The notes under the pieces are model-generated. The model was not told where the DNA came from. It made no database searches and saw only the letters and a list, made by a program, of their open reading frames with translations. Below are positions 1 to 12,333 of a stretch of DNA of 38,497 bases, in pieces. The translations under genes were made by a program, and so were the position numbers. The stretch lies in assembly GCA_027596035.1 (NCBI GenBank), contig JADGJA010000134.1, positions 1 to 38,497 on the forward strand, written 5' to 3'. How positions within the stretch are numbered: position 1 is the first letter of the stretch; each line of letters begins with the position of its first letter. The DNA is from Thoreauomyces humboldtii. Its lineage: Eukaryota > Chytridiomycota > Chytridiomycetes > Spizellomycetales > Powellomycetaceae.

Positions 1-55
1 GCTACTATCCCTTCTATTAGTCTCTTGAAACTACTCTTAGAAAGAATAGTACAGG

Positions 56-3000
56 ATGGCAGACAAGCAGGTGCCTACTACGTCCAAGGGCAGCGCCGTG
101 CCAACTCCTAGCGCTCCCGTTACCTGTGCCCCCATAGGAAGCCCTGATCCCACCATCGCAACGCTCGTGCTAGCCGACGGCACTGCCTACCAGGGCTACT
201 CGTTTGGAGCAGAGAAGCATTCCATTGCCGGAGAATGCGTGTTCCAAACTGGTATGCCTGCCCCGCGTTCCCTTTCATGAGGAAGGGGGGAGTATCCGAA
301 GCCGACCTGGGAGCATGCGAGCGAGCGACCGACTGCCATCGATCCTTGATCTCATGCTGACTGGCCGTTTCTCGCTCCCTCCAGGTATGGTCGGCTACCC
401 AGAATCCCTCACGGATCCATCCTATCGGGGTCAAATCCTCGTCATCACCTTCCCTCTCGTCGGAAACTATGGTGTGCCGTCTCGCAAGGACGTTGACGCC
501 CATCTCCACGGCCTTCAGCAGTACTTTGAATCCACTCAGATCCACATCGCCGGTCTGGTCATCGGTCACTACTCCCACGACTTCTCTCACTACCTCGCCG
601 ACGTTTCCCTTTCCACCTGGCTTAGGGAAAACAATATCCCCGCCATCTACGCCATCGACACGCGTGCACTCACCAAGAAGATCCGCGAGCAGGGTGCTCT
701 GCTCGGCAAGATCCTTTTACCCCAAAGAATCGCCGGACCAGGTCTTCCTACCACCTCCGAGTCTCCAGCGTGGATGAAGGAGCTCTCGGACGTCGCATGG
801 CACGACCCCAACTCACGCAACCTGGTGGCCGAGGTGTCGGTCAAGCAGCCCATCGTCTACACGCCGGAGGAAGGCCAGATATGCGTCCGCGGGACCAACG
901 GAAAGGTGTTACGTGTCCTGGCGATCGATGTTGGACTCAAGAACAACCAGATCCGTTGCTTTTTGAAGCGAGGCGTCGAGGTCAAGGTTGTTCCATGGAA
1001 CTACGACTTCATCGCCGACCGCAACTTCGACGGACTTTTTATCAGCAACGGTCCCGGCGATCCTACTAGCGTCAAGGAGACCATTGACAGGCTGGCGCAA
1101 CAGATGAAGCTCGGGGACAAGCCCATATTTGGAATCTGTCTCGGACACCAGCTCATCGCGCTTGCCAGCGGAGCTCAAACGAAGAAGATGAAGTACGGTA
1201 ATAGGGGACACAACATTCCCTGCACCAACCTGCAGACCGGACGCTGCTACATCACATCGCAGAACCACGGATTCTGTGCGGACGTCAACACACTGACAGC
1301 TGGTTGGAGGGAGTACTTTGTTAACGCCAATGACGGGTCCAACGAAGGAATCATCCACGATACTCTGCCGTACTTCAGTGTGCAGTTCCACCCGGAATCT
1401 ACTCCGGGACCTTGGGACACCGAGTACCTCTTCGACCGCTTCATCGAAACGGTGAAGAACTGCCAGGCAGCTGGCAAACTGGTGCCTCTAGTGAAAGAGG
1501 CCCAGCCACCACAGGGCGTGCGGCAACACCCGCGTAAGGTTCTGATCCTCGGTTCAGGGGGTCTATCCATAGGTCAGGCGGGAGAGTTTGATTACTCGGG
1601 CTCCCAAGCAATCAAGGCATTGAAGGAGGAAGGCATCTACACGATTCTCATCAACCCCAATATCGCTACGATCCAGACCTCGCAGGGTCTTGCAGACAAG
1701 GTTTACTTCCTTCCCGTCACCCCCGACTTTGTGCGAAAGGTCATCAAGCACGAGAAGCCGGACGGCATCTACTGTACGTTTGGAGGTCAGACCGCGCTTA
1801 ACGTCGGTGTCAAGCTGAAGGACGAGTTTGCTGGACTCGGCGTGACGGTGCTCGGAACACCGATCGAGACCATTGAGGTTACTGAAGACCGTGACCTTTT
1901 TGCGAACGCCATGGCGTCGATCGGTGAGAAGTGCGCTCAAAGCGAGAGCGCCAACAACACCGAGGAAGCGGTGGCAGCTGGTCGAAGGATCGGTTTCCCT
2001 CTGATCGTCCGTGCTGCCTACGCTCTGGGCGGTCTCGGATCTGGCTTCGCCGACAATGAGCAGGAGCTCATCGCGCTGTGCACCAAGGCTTTCGCCACAT
2101 CGTCTCAGATCTTGGTCGAGCGCTCCATGAAGGGCTGGAAAGAGATCGAGTACGAAGTTGTCCGGGACGCAAACGACAACTGTGTCACTGTCTGCAACAT
2201 GGAGAACTTCGACCCTCTCGGCATCCACACCGGTGACTCGATTGTTGTCGCCCCCAGCCAGACCCTCTCCGACGAGGACTACATGATGCTACGCCGCACC
2301 GCCGTTAACGTCATTCGCCACCTCGGCGTGATCGGAGAGTGCAACATCCAGTATGCTCTGAACCCCAACTCAAATGAGTACTGCATCATCGAGGTCAACG
2401 CCCGTCTCTCTCGGTCGTCCGCCCTTGCCAGCAAGGCTACCGGTTACCCACTCGCCTTCGTTGCCGCCAAGCTTGGTCTCGGAATCCCCCTTACCGAAGT
2501 CAAGAACAACGTGACCAAGAAGACCATTGCCTGCTTCGAGCCTTCATTGGACTACTGCGTCGTCAAAATTCCTCGTTGGGACTTGAAGAAGTTCAACCGT
2601 GTCAGCACGAAGGTTGGAAGTGCTATGAAGAGTGTCGGAGAAGTGATGGCGATCGGCCGCAACTTTGAGGAAACCATCCAGAAGGCTCTCCGCGCCGTTG
2701 ACTACAGCTTCAGTGGTTTTGCCGAGAACAACATCATCAACAAGGAGGAGATCGATGAAGAGCTGCGTTACCCTTCGGATGAGCGCATGTTCGCCATTGC
2801 TAACGCCTTCCACCTTGGTTACACCGTTGACCGTATCTGGGAGCTTACTCAGATCGACAAATGGTTCTTGAACAAGCTACAGAACATCGTTGCACTCGAC
2901 AGGCATCTTGCCACCTACACAACTGATACGATCACCTCCCGCCTGGTCCGGTCTGCCAAACAGCTCGGTTTTTCGGATCGTCAGATCGCCGCTGCTATCG

Positions 3001-6000
3001 GCACTACCGAACTCGGAGCCCGCAAGATCCGAACGGACTGGGGTATCGTGCCCTTTGTCAAGCAAATCGACACGGTGGCCGCCGAGTTCCCTTGCTACAC
3101 CAACTACCTGTACATGACCTACAACGCCGTTGAGCACGACATTACGTTCGAGGATAAGGGCGTCATGGTTCTCGGAAGTGGTGTGTACCGCATCGGCAGC
3201 AGCGTTGAGTTTGACTGGTGCGCAGTGCGCTGCATCCGTACTCTCCGCGAGTCAGGCGTCAAGACCATCATGGTCAACTATAACCCCGAGACCGTCTCGA
3301 CCGATTACGATGAGGCCGACCGTTTGTACTTCGAGACTCTCACTCTCGAGCGCATCCTTGACATCTACCAGACCGAGACCGCAAGCGGAGTCATTGTTTC
3401 CATGGGTGGACAGACGCCCAACAACATCGCTTTGCCCTTGCACCGTATGAACGTCAACATCCTTGGTACCAGCCCCGAAATGATTGACAACGCTGAGAAC
3501 CGATACAAATTCTCTCGTATGCTTGACAAAATCGGCGTCGACCAGCCTCTATGGAAGGAGCTCACCTCCATTGAGGAGGCAACCGAATTCTGCGAGAAGG
3601 TTGAGTTCCCTGTCCTGGTTCGTCCCAGTTACGTTCTGTCCGGAGCCGCCATGAACGTTGTCTACTCGCTTGACGATCTCCGCAGCTACCTCGACCTCGC
3701 CGTCCAGGTTTCGCGAGACTATCCTGTCGTCATCTCCAAGTTCATCGAGGAGGCAAAGGAGATTGAGATGGATGCTGTTGCTCATGATGGAAAACTGATC
3801 ATGCATGTTGTCTCCGAGCACGTCGAAAACGCTGGTGTCCACTCCGGTGACGCCACCCTTGTGCTCCCGCCTCAGGATCTCGACCCCGAGACTGTCCGCA
3901 AGATCGTGGATGCCACTCGCAAGATCGGACATGCTCTTAACGTCACGGGTCCATACAACATCCAGTTCATTGCCAAGAACAACGAGATCAAGGTCATCGA
4001 ATGCAACGTGCGCGCATCCCGATCCTTCCCCTTCTGCTCGAAGGTCCTGGGTGTTGACCTCATCGAGATGGCTACAAAGGCCATGACAGGCCAACCTTAC
4101 GAGCCTTACCCTGCCATTGAGCAGCGCAAGGACTATGTTGCCATCAAGGTGCCCCAGTTCAGTTTCAGTCGACTCGCTGGCGCTGACCCCATCCTTGGTG
4201 TCGAGATGGCCTCTACCGGAGAAGTTGCTTGCTTCGGTCGTGACAAGTACGAGGCTTACATCAAGGCTCTCATTGCCACGGGCTTCACTACCCCCAAGAA
4301 GAACATCCTGCTCTCTATTGGAAGTTTCAAGGAGAAGCTCGAGTTCCTCCCATCTGTACAAAGGCTGCACGAGATGGGCTACCAGCTCTTCGCGACTAAG
4401 GGAACGGCCGACTTTATCCAGGAGCACGGGATTCCGGTGAAGTACCTTGAGCAGCTTGATGACTCGGCCGACCTGCCTCAGCAGAAGCTCGAGTACAGTT
4501 TGTCCCAGCATCTGGCGAACAACCTCATAGACCTGTACATCAACCTGCCCTCCAAGAACCGTTTCCGTAGACCCGCGAGCTACATGTCTACGGGATACCG
4601 ATCCCGTCGTATGGCCATCGACTTTGCCGTTCCTTTGATCACCAACGTTAAATGCGCAAAGTTGTTCGTCGAGGCTATGGCACGGTGGAAGGGGATCGAG
4701 GCGTTCGAGGTTGGAGACATCGACGCCCAGACTAGCTTCCGGACCGTCCGTCTGCCTGGTCTCATCTACGTGCGCAGCTCGGTCGAGGTCTCCGGTGATC
4801 TCGAGATCATCACCAAGGAGGCTGTCGCGGGCGGCTTCACGATGGTCTGCGGCTTCGGAGAACATGCCAGGAAGGGCAAGGCATTCTGCGACTACGCTGT
4901 CTCGGTTGTCGCAACCTCTCAGAACGTGGACACGATCACTCTCTCCGCCAGTACCGCCATGAGTCTGTTCGTTGGATTTGGTGAAGGACGTCTCAAGGGG
5001 CTTGGTGACCTCGCTGCTCACCTCAAGAGCTGGTCCCGTGGCAGTCCACTTGTTGCCTGCGCCAAGGAGACGGATCTTGCCTCCGTTCTCTTCATGGCCA
5101 ATCTCCATAACCGGTCCATCCACATCACCAACGTCTGCACGGCAGCTGACATCGCTCTCATCGTTCTCAGTAAGGAGAAAGGTGTCGAAGTTACCTGCGA
5201 TGTTTGCGTCGAGAGCCTCTTCCAGGAGGTCGCGGGCGTCACCGACGAAGATGTCAGCGCTCTCTGGGATAACATTGGATCAGTCGACGTCCTTTCCATC
5301 CTTGGAACTGGCATCAAGCAGGCTGTTCCCTTCTTGCTGGGTGCGGTCGCCGCTGGCAAGTTGACCGTAGAGGACCTCACCGCCAAGGTTTACGAAAACC
5401 CCCGCAGGATCTTTGGTTTACCCGCACAGAAGGACACTTACGTAGAGGTAAGCCTGCGTGTCTACCTGACCGATGTAAAATATTTTATTGATCTTTGTTA
5501 TCCACAGGTCGAGATCGAGCGCAAGGCTGGCACCGGCAAGCGTGGATTCGTTCACCGTGTCGTCATCCGTGGTGAGACTGTTGTTCTCGATGGGTCTGCC
5601 TTCGGGGAGCCAACCGGCAAGGATATTACGGGAGCCGTGCGCATCTCCGCGCCTGCAAGTCAGTCGTCTCGCAAGCTTTCGATCATGCCCGGGGAGTCGT
5701 CCGCTCCGTCATCCTCCTTCACGCCAAAGAGCCCCGGTCGTGGCGCTCGTGGCCTCGACACTCCAGAGGATATGACTCTCCATACCGACAACCTGGCCGA
5801 CGGACTCTCTAAGGCAGTCTCCCTCAGCTCGGTACAGGACGAGGGGGACCTTGGCAAGGTGGTCCAGCGTGCCGTAAAGCAGACCATGCAGCTTTCAGGA
5901 AGTCGGTATATCCAAGGCAACCTTTCGAGCCAGGCGTCTGCTGCCATGGCTACGTCCCCCTTCTACCGCAAGCACATCCTCTCGGTCAACCAGTTTACCC

Positions 6001-6905
6001 GTGGAGACCTCCACATGCTGTTTGGCGTCGCCCAGGAGATGCGCACCCTCGTCGAACGGTTTGGCACCATCAACCTCCTCCAAGGCAAGGTCATGTGCTC
6101 TGCCTTTTGGGAGCCCTCCACCCGCACGAGCTGCTCGTTCGGCGCCGCCATGCAGCGTCTCGGAGGAGCGGTCGTCAACATGGACGGTCAGACGAGCTCT
6201 GTTCAGAAGGGCGAGTCACTCAGCGACACGGTGCGAACCCTCAGTTGCTACGGCGACGTGATCGTCATGCGCCATCCCGCGCCCGGAAGCGCTCAGGAGG
6301 GAGCCGACTTTGCCACCGCCCCTGTCATCAACGCCGGAGACGGTGTCGGAGAACACCCGACCCAAGCCTTCCTCGATGCGTTCACCATCCGAGAGGAACT
6401 CGGAACCGTCAACGGTCTCACCATCACCATGGTCGGTGACCTCAAGAACGGTCGAACAGTCCACTCCCTCGTCCGTCTCCTCTCCCAGTACGACGTCAAG
6501 ATCAACTACGTCTCGCCGGAATCCCTCCGCATGCCGGACTACATCAAGGCCGAGGTGACCAGGTCCTCGACCTCCCTGCACGGATCCCCGATCCCACAGA
6601 CTGAGACAACGTCCCTCGAGTCGGTCATCGCCACCACGGACGTGCTTTATGTGACTCGGATCCAGAAGGAGAGGTTCGAGAACCCGGCTGAGTACGCGGC
6701 CGTCAGCAACGCCTACGTCGTCAACAACAAGACCCTTCAGAACGCGAAGAGGAACATGATTATCATGCATCCTCTACCCAGGGTCAACGAGATCCATCCT
6801 GAGGTTGACTTTGATCAAAGGGCGGCTTACTTCAGGCAGATGCGATACGGCTTGTTCGTCAGGATGGCCCTCCTCGCTCTGGTTTGCGGGAGGTCCGATG
6901 CTTGA
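56..6905 (+). CDS. URA2: URA2: carbamoyl-phosphate synthase / aspartate transcarbamylase
   Basis: This large fused enzyme catalyses the first two steps of pyrimidine synthesis. Exons are 56-251, 385-5447 and 5508-6905, giving 2218 aa, the usual size for fungal URA2. The N-terminal glutaminase domain has the GICLGHQ nucleophile (about Cys317) and HPES (about His401/Glu403). Two ATP-grasp CPSase halves follow (about residues 450-1450). A dihydroorotase-like domain comes next; LIYVRSS near 1529 replaces the metal-binding HxH, so that domain should be inactive, as is known for fungal URA2 proteins. The C-terminal ATCase carries PSTRTS (about 1957) and GEHPTQ (about 2036), the carbamoyl-phosphate and aspartate site motifs. 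The start is the first ATG in frame with the GATase; only 55 nt of leader are in the window. Intron 2 (60 nt) has no in-frame stop, so an unspliced model would wrongly add 20 residues. Identification is secure; UTP feedback is family knowledge. Confidence 0.97.
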
Positions 6906-6963
6906 GGAGACTTATGAAGCTCTTGTTACTTTCCCCACTCTCGTGAAGATCAACTCCCTGTCG

Positions 6964-7012
<49 letters not shown>

Positions 7013-7475
7013 TGCACTGAGCCTTCGCATCCCATTTCATCCCATCCCATCCACACTTGTTTCCTCTCAATAAGATTATTTTCTATTTTTTCTTTTATCG
7101 AGACCGAAACACCATATCCGTTTTCATCTCTCCGACCGCAGCAGGTTGAATCTACCGTATGGGGTTGAATTGGAAGGCATTCCGTTCGACAGCGACTGAC
7201 AGCAACTCCGCTCTGCATCTCTCACTGCATACCGGTTCCGAAAGGCGGGGTGGACCCTCTGTGGAGCACCTGGATTCTTCATGGATGGACGAAAATAGAA
7301 TATGACATTATGAGAGCTTGGCGAGAAAAGCTTTGTATTGTCCCAAACAAACGCCTCGCAAGAGTTTGTCCGATGTTCGCCCGCCCCTTCAAATACCTTC
7401 TTTCCCAATCATCAATCCTCGGTTGAATTCTTGAATCTTGCTAGTCGCAATCAATACCCAGGATCATTTTCAGTC
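6906..7475. other. Intergenic region, URA2 3' flank and prominin-like gene promoter
   Basis: This stretch holds the URA2 3' untranslated region, including a long TC microsatellite, and the upstream region of the next plus-strand gene. An AT-rich patch lies near 7065-7100. I see no supported coding region or RNA gene. Confidence 0.6.
6969..7010. repeat. (TC)21 dinucleotide microsatellite
   Basis: An uninterrupted run of 21 TC units starts 64 nt after the URA2 stop codon, so it probably lies in the 3' UTR. It is a perfect simple repeat and likely length-polymorphic between strains. No coding role is apparent. Confidence 0.95.
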
Positions 7476-10400
7476 ATGAGAGGATCCTTACCAAAAGTCA
7501 CCACCGCAGTATTATGGCTCACATTGGGAGCCATCCCGCTTGTCGTGGGCATGCAGACAGGTTGGATGACAAGTCGAGGAGGATGGCCAATTCGGACTGC
7601 TCCAACTAACACCGTCGACACATAGGCGTGGTCGGAGTAGGACAGTCTCTCGCCCGGCGAGGTTTCGAAGGCGAAAATACCCAAGACCCCTCTGTCAACG
7701 CCAGCGCCTATTACTTTGAATTGACCAAACCGGAGTATGGCCTCTTCATCTGGACGAATCTGGCTCGTTTGACCCGTTCCAATTTGCGAAATGGAGCCAC
7801 GCATTTGCCGCTGCCCAACATCACTAAAACGGACGGATCCACTACTGTCACTTATGATCAGCATGCCTTGATCATGTATTTCATTGTAAGTCCTTGCAGT
7901 TGACTGTGATCATGTTCAAAGCCCAAGTACTTTGCTGACGAGATTGTTAGCCGGTCATGGCATTCCTGGGCTCTCTGCTCATTACGTTTATCACAACTTG
8001 CTGTTCCGGGTGCTGCTTGTGCTGTTGCAAAAAACGTCTCGGTCGTCGTCAGAAAGACCCATTCACTACGAGGCAGAAAGTCTTCGCGATCATCGGTCTT
8101 GCGTTTGTTTGTCTTGCTTGGAGGTTAGTCATGATGATACAATCGACCAAGTATTGCTAGTCATGTTATTCACGCCCTTGGTAGTTCGGCTGTCGCTGGA
8201 GGAATTTCAGGCAGTCACTTCTTCGGACAGTCCCTCACCATCTTGTCTGACACTGTCGATAAGACTTTTTCCGATTCTAAGAACCTCGCCACTGGCTTCG
8301 AGAACGTTGTCAACTCCGTGTTCGACTACATCGTCACGGCGGTCAACCATGTCATCTACGATATCAACCACTTCGTCGACTTCTCTGCCCTTACGCCCAT
8401 CAGCACGGCAATGAATACCATGGCAACGAGTTGTACAAGCACGAACGCCCAGCTGGTCACCCTTGGCGCCACCGCGAAAGCTTATACAGCCGCCAAGGTT
8501 TCGCTTTCACAGACCAATGGTGCTATGGATCAACTCGACGCAAGCTTTGCAGCAGTGAAGACTGCGATTGACAATCTGCAAAGTGTGACGAAATCGTTTA
8601 GCTATAGCGGGTCTGGAGTGCCAGTCACGTACACCTACACTCGTTCGCACCCAGGAACACCTCTGTACCCTGATGGAAGCTCGTTGAACTCCGACAAGAC
8701 TACCATGAAAAGCGACCCCAACCTGGGAAACAGCGTGGCAGCGATTCTTGCTGGGATGCCGAACCTGACCGCAATCGCAGACGTTGCCACAGCCTCCGCG
8801 GCGAACTTGACAGCTCGATTGATTGGCCTGCAGTCGGATGCCATTTCGAGTAAGATTGGACTTATTGGGATTGTTTGTTGACGCCGCGTTGACGATCGAG
8901 TAGCCATTACTTCTAGTATCTCGAGCAACTTGGGACCTGTTCAGACTACTATTGGAGACAGCTTTGCAAATGTCTACCTCCAGATCGACAATCTTACAAC
9001 TCAGACTACCACCTACACGGACTATAGAGGAAAATACGAACTGTACCGGTATGTTTCCAGGGGGAAAACAATGTCAGTAGCAAATGCTTATGTGTTTATG
9101 TTGCTTTATTACAGCATGATCGGGTTCAGTGTGATTTACGCTCTCCCGGCGGTGATCCTTTTGTTTGTTCTTGGAGGCGTTGGCGGCCGCCGTCCAGGAC
9201 TCGTCAAGTGCTGCCTTTGCGGATCAGTACCATACGCTCTACTTGCTCTGCTCCTCACGATGCTTCTTGTCATACTCAGCGTCATATTTGGTGAAGGTAT
9301 GGAAGCGCAAGCCATCTCGCTGGTGAACAAGACTATTTGATTAACACAGTCGTCCAGTCTGCACTCTGGCTTTCGATAGAACGGACAATGGCACCGCGCC
9401 CCTCGCGAGTCTGGTCATGTCTTACGACGCGACGTACGGGAAGGACTACGAAAATATCATCATCGCACGTGATCTTTGCCTCAACGGTGGAACGGTTATG
9501 AGTGCAATTGAGCTTTTCTTCCCAGTCGATCAATTCGACATCACGACGCAAGCTGATCAAGAAATCGATTCGCAAGATTTCTCAGGTGTCGCCAATGCGA
9601 TTACCTACACGTAAGAAGCGTGTTGCACGGAGTGGGCGTGGAAACTTCATACTGATGATCCTCAACTTTCAGTGGACTCATCGGGACCTCGTCCGATCCG
9701 AGCTCCGTGCAGGACATTGTCACTCAATTGCACAATGCGATCCAGGCGGATCCAACGGGGGACTTGACCGACTTTATCAATGGACTCCAACCAGGCGGAA
9801 CGGTCGCCAACACCATTTCCGCTGCCATCACTGACCTAAACGGTCACACCGTTACCGGGCTGAGTTCCGCTTGCTCAACCGATTCGAATTGCGTGACGGC
9901 GGCGACAAACGATTTGGTAGATAATCATATCCATGACTTGTTGACGATTCTCACCGGTTACTCGGCTACGGGCGGTCTGCTCACTGTTGCGTACAACTAC
10001 GCTGAGCAAGCGCAAACTGCGAAAACTTCAATGCTATCGAGCACCGCCCCATCCGGAAGCGTCGCAACATCTGCCAATGCCGTCGCAAACAACTATCAAA
10101 CGATGAAGACAGACCTCATCAACTTCGTTGAGGCGGCAAAACAAAATATCACCGACGGAATCACGGATGTTCAGAGCGAGATGAAGAACAGCATCAGCAC
10201 AGCACAGACCATGATCATGACGAACAATGTCACCTGCAAAGAGATCGCCAAGGATACGGTTGACTTTGAGATTGGGGTCTGCGACGGTGTCCTTACCGGT
10301 CTGGATGCCTTCTGGTTCGCCTTCTTTATCCTCGGCGTGGTCGGAGCCACTACCATTCCGGTGTTTATCAGCTCGGCCAACGTCCTCGCTGACAAAAGCG

Positions 10401-11260
10401 CCAGCAGTCCCAAGAAGGGATCGACGAGTGGCAAGAAAGCATTCGACTCTGGAAAGCCAAAGGAGAAGGCAAAGGCGAAGGGCAAGGACAAGGACGTCGA
10501 AGCAGGACAGATCAAGTGGTCGGCACCAAAGGTCGCCGACCCGGCGGCGGGCGAGAAGAACGTGCAGAAGACTGCCATAATGAGTCCTTCGGACGCGGAG
10601 ATACCCTCACCGGACAAGCGCATCTATCCGACCATCGACGTCGAGAACGTGCCCGACTACAACGCGGAAGGCAATCGAGGAAGAGCCTCCTCCGATTCGA
10701 AGCGTCCATTGCTTGCGGACCCCGGCGTCCACAGTCCGGCTTCGGTCCGCACGTCGATGCATGGTTCTCCGTCGCAGGGATATGCGAGCCCACGTTCGTC
10801 GTCTCAGCATCCTCCTTACGTTCACACTGAGGACGACATTCAGGAGATGCGTCCCTCATGGCTAGGAGGCGCAGGTAATAGCGGCGTGATGCAATCACCC
10901 TACGCCCCGTCAGATGGTGGTCAGGCAGCCTACAGTCCCAAACCACGTCACCCCTACACGCCGATCTCGCCCTCCCAGAGCTACGTGGACACGTCTGAGC
11001 AACCACAGTACCCCGATCAGCGCCGCGTGTCGAGCGTCGCTCAACACCCGGAGTACGAGTCCGTCGTGTCCGAGTTTTCGAAGCGGAACAGCCACCAACC
11101 CCAGTTCCCGAACCCGGATCAGGGCTACTACCCGCAGCAGCAACCCCAGCATCCTCAACCACAGTACGGCGGCCAGTACCACGATTCACAGTACGGACAG
11201 CCACCCCAACGAAGATTTGATGAAGGCGGAAACGACGAAGATGGAGGCCACTATCAGTAG
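7476..11260 (+). CDS. Prominin/Tweety-like five-transmembrane protein
   Basis: This is a predicted plasma-membrane protein of 1116 aa from eight exons: 7476-7560, 7626-7885, 7951-8123, 8185-8849, 8904-9048, 9115-9296, 9358-9610, 9673-11260. It begins with a hydrophobic signal-like segment. TM1 (about 111-134) runs into a cysteine cluster, CCSGCCLCCC (132-141), then TM2 (about 158-177). A lumenal loop of about 265 aa follows, then TM3 and TM4 (about 444-500), a second loop of about 300 aa, and TM5 (about 800-823). The tail of about 290 aa is rich in Ser, Pro, Gln and Tyr and looks disordered. Two large outside loops, a Cys-rich turn after TM1 and a cytosolic tail match prominin and Tweety proteins, which shape membrane protrusions and vesicles in animals. 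Fungal Prm1 (mating fusion) is the main alternative but usually lacks the Cys cluster. Intron 5 (66 nt) is stop-free in frame. Function is inferred from topology only. Confidence 0.6.
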
Positions 11261-11636
11261 GGTGCTTGCGGATCAAAGCGGTGGTGGGAAAGAGTGCAAT
11301 TAAACAGGGATTTGAAGATACTTGACAATACAAACGAGGTTATGTCTACTGGACCCTTGCGCTTTGCCTTCCCGTTCGTGCACCACTAGTCCGCCTAGTT
11401 CCCACCACGATCGCGCCTCCTACGGGTTGTGGAAACGCATGGGCCAGGCTTGCGAGCTCCCAACGAAACGTCTTGATCAGTGCAAGAGTAGTGCATTCGA
11501 GTTGCCCATGCGATCCAGCGCGTTCAACCCGGTGCAAGCACACCGGTGTCGCGGAGCGTTTGGGCGAGGGGTATCATCAGGCGATAGATGGAGGCCTAGC
11601 GCCGGTGCCGAGCTCAAGGAACATGCCCTCCGACTT
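11261..11636. other. Convergent intergenic region
   Basis: This holds the 3' ends of the prominin-like gene (+) and SPT4 (-). I see no supported gene, repeat or structured RNA in it; the short reading frames look like chance. Confidence 0.6.
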
Positions 11637-12002
11637 CTAATCCCTGACACTGCCGTCCCTCGGCCGGTAAGTGATCTGGTTTTCCGATAGAATGTCTTGG
11701 ACGTCTTGAGGCAGCTGGCCCGTGATGCGGATGGCGTACATTCCTTTTGTGAACTTGTCGGTCCTCTGCCATTTCGCAACCCAAGACGACTGTGGTTGAA
11801 GCTGAGCGATCATGCCGTCGAAGGAACTGCTCGTGCAGGCATGAATGCGGGCCGTCTTGTCGCGGAGGTTGAGGAGGGCTTCGCAGTTGTCGCAGCCTCG
11901 GTCGCGGAACTGGGCGAACGTTTTTATAAGTCCGCAGAGGAGGCAGGCGCGGAGCTTTGTACGGTTACGCTCGTCGGGAAGGGCTGAGTCGGATCTCTCC
12001 AT
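11637..12002 (-). CDS. SPT4: SPT4 transcription elongation factor
   Basis: This is a single-exon gene for a 121-aa protein, the usual length for Spt4. Spt4 pairs with the NGN domain of Spt5 to form the DSIF clamp on elongating RNA polymerase II, supporting processivity through chromatin. The four zinc ligands are visible as C20-x2-C23 in RACLLCGL and C37-x2-C40 in GCDNC. The middle segment with SSFDG and the W-x3-WQR stretch near 74-80 is typical of the family, as is GMYAIRI near 87. The start ATG is the only one that gives a compact family-length N-terminus. It converges on the prominin-like gene, with no sign of co-regulation. Identification is strong. Confidence 0.93.
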   Translation of the reverse strand: MERSDSALPDERNRTKLRACLLCGLIKTFAQFRDRGCDNCEALLNLRDKTARIHACTSSSFDGMIAQLQPQSSWVAKWQRTDKFTKGMYAIRITGQLPQDVQDILSENQITYRPRDGSVRD

Positions 12003-12333
12003 GCTACGGAATGGGTCGAGGAGCAGAGACGATAGGGACGCGAGGCGGCTGTATGAGAACGATGGGGGCCTAGGAGACTGGTAGAAAGTATTGTTTGAAC
12101 AAGGCGGAAATGGCCCTCACGTATGCTGTATGCGAATTGGGTTGGTTCGCCAAATGCCAACCATACGAACTCGTTGGGGTGACTGCTTTCCTCCTAGGTT
12201 TTCCTAGGCTTTGCCTCCGACAGCTTTCCTCGTCCTCACGGGTGTTCCAACATTGACTCACAGCGCATGAAACTTTGATTTACAGAAGGGATCGGGGGCG
12301 GCGACTACACTGGGATACGAAAGAGAGAGAAGC
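12003..12333. other. Intergenic region upstream of SPT4
   Basis: This 331-nt interval must contain the SPT4 promoter and the 3' UTR of the unknown secreted protein, both on the minus strand. No clear TATA box, repeat or small gene is visible. Confidence 0.5.

Noticed and set aside
3549..5123. Long minus-strand open frame inside URA2
   Set aside because: It mirrors the URA2 coding strand, has low-complexity composition and no motifs; it is a shadow caused by biased codon use.
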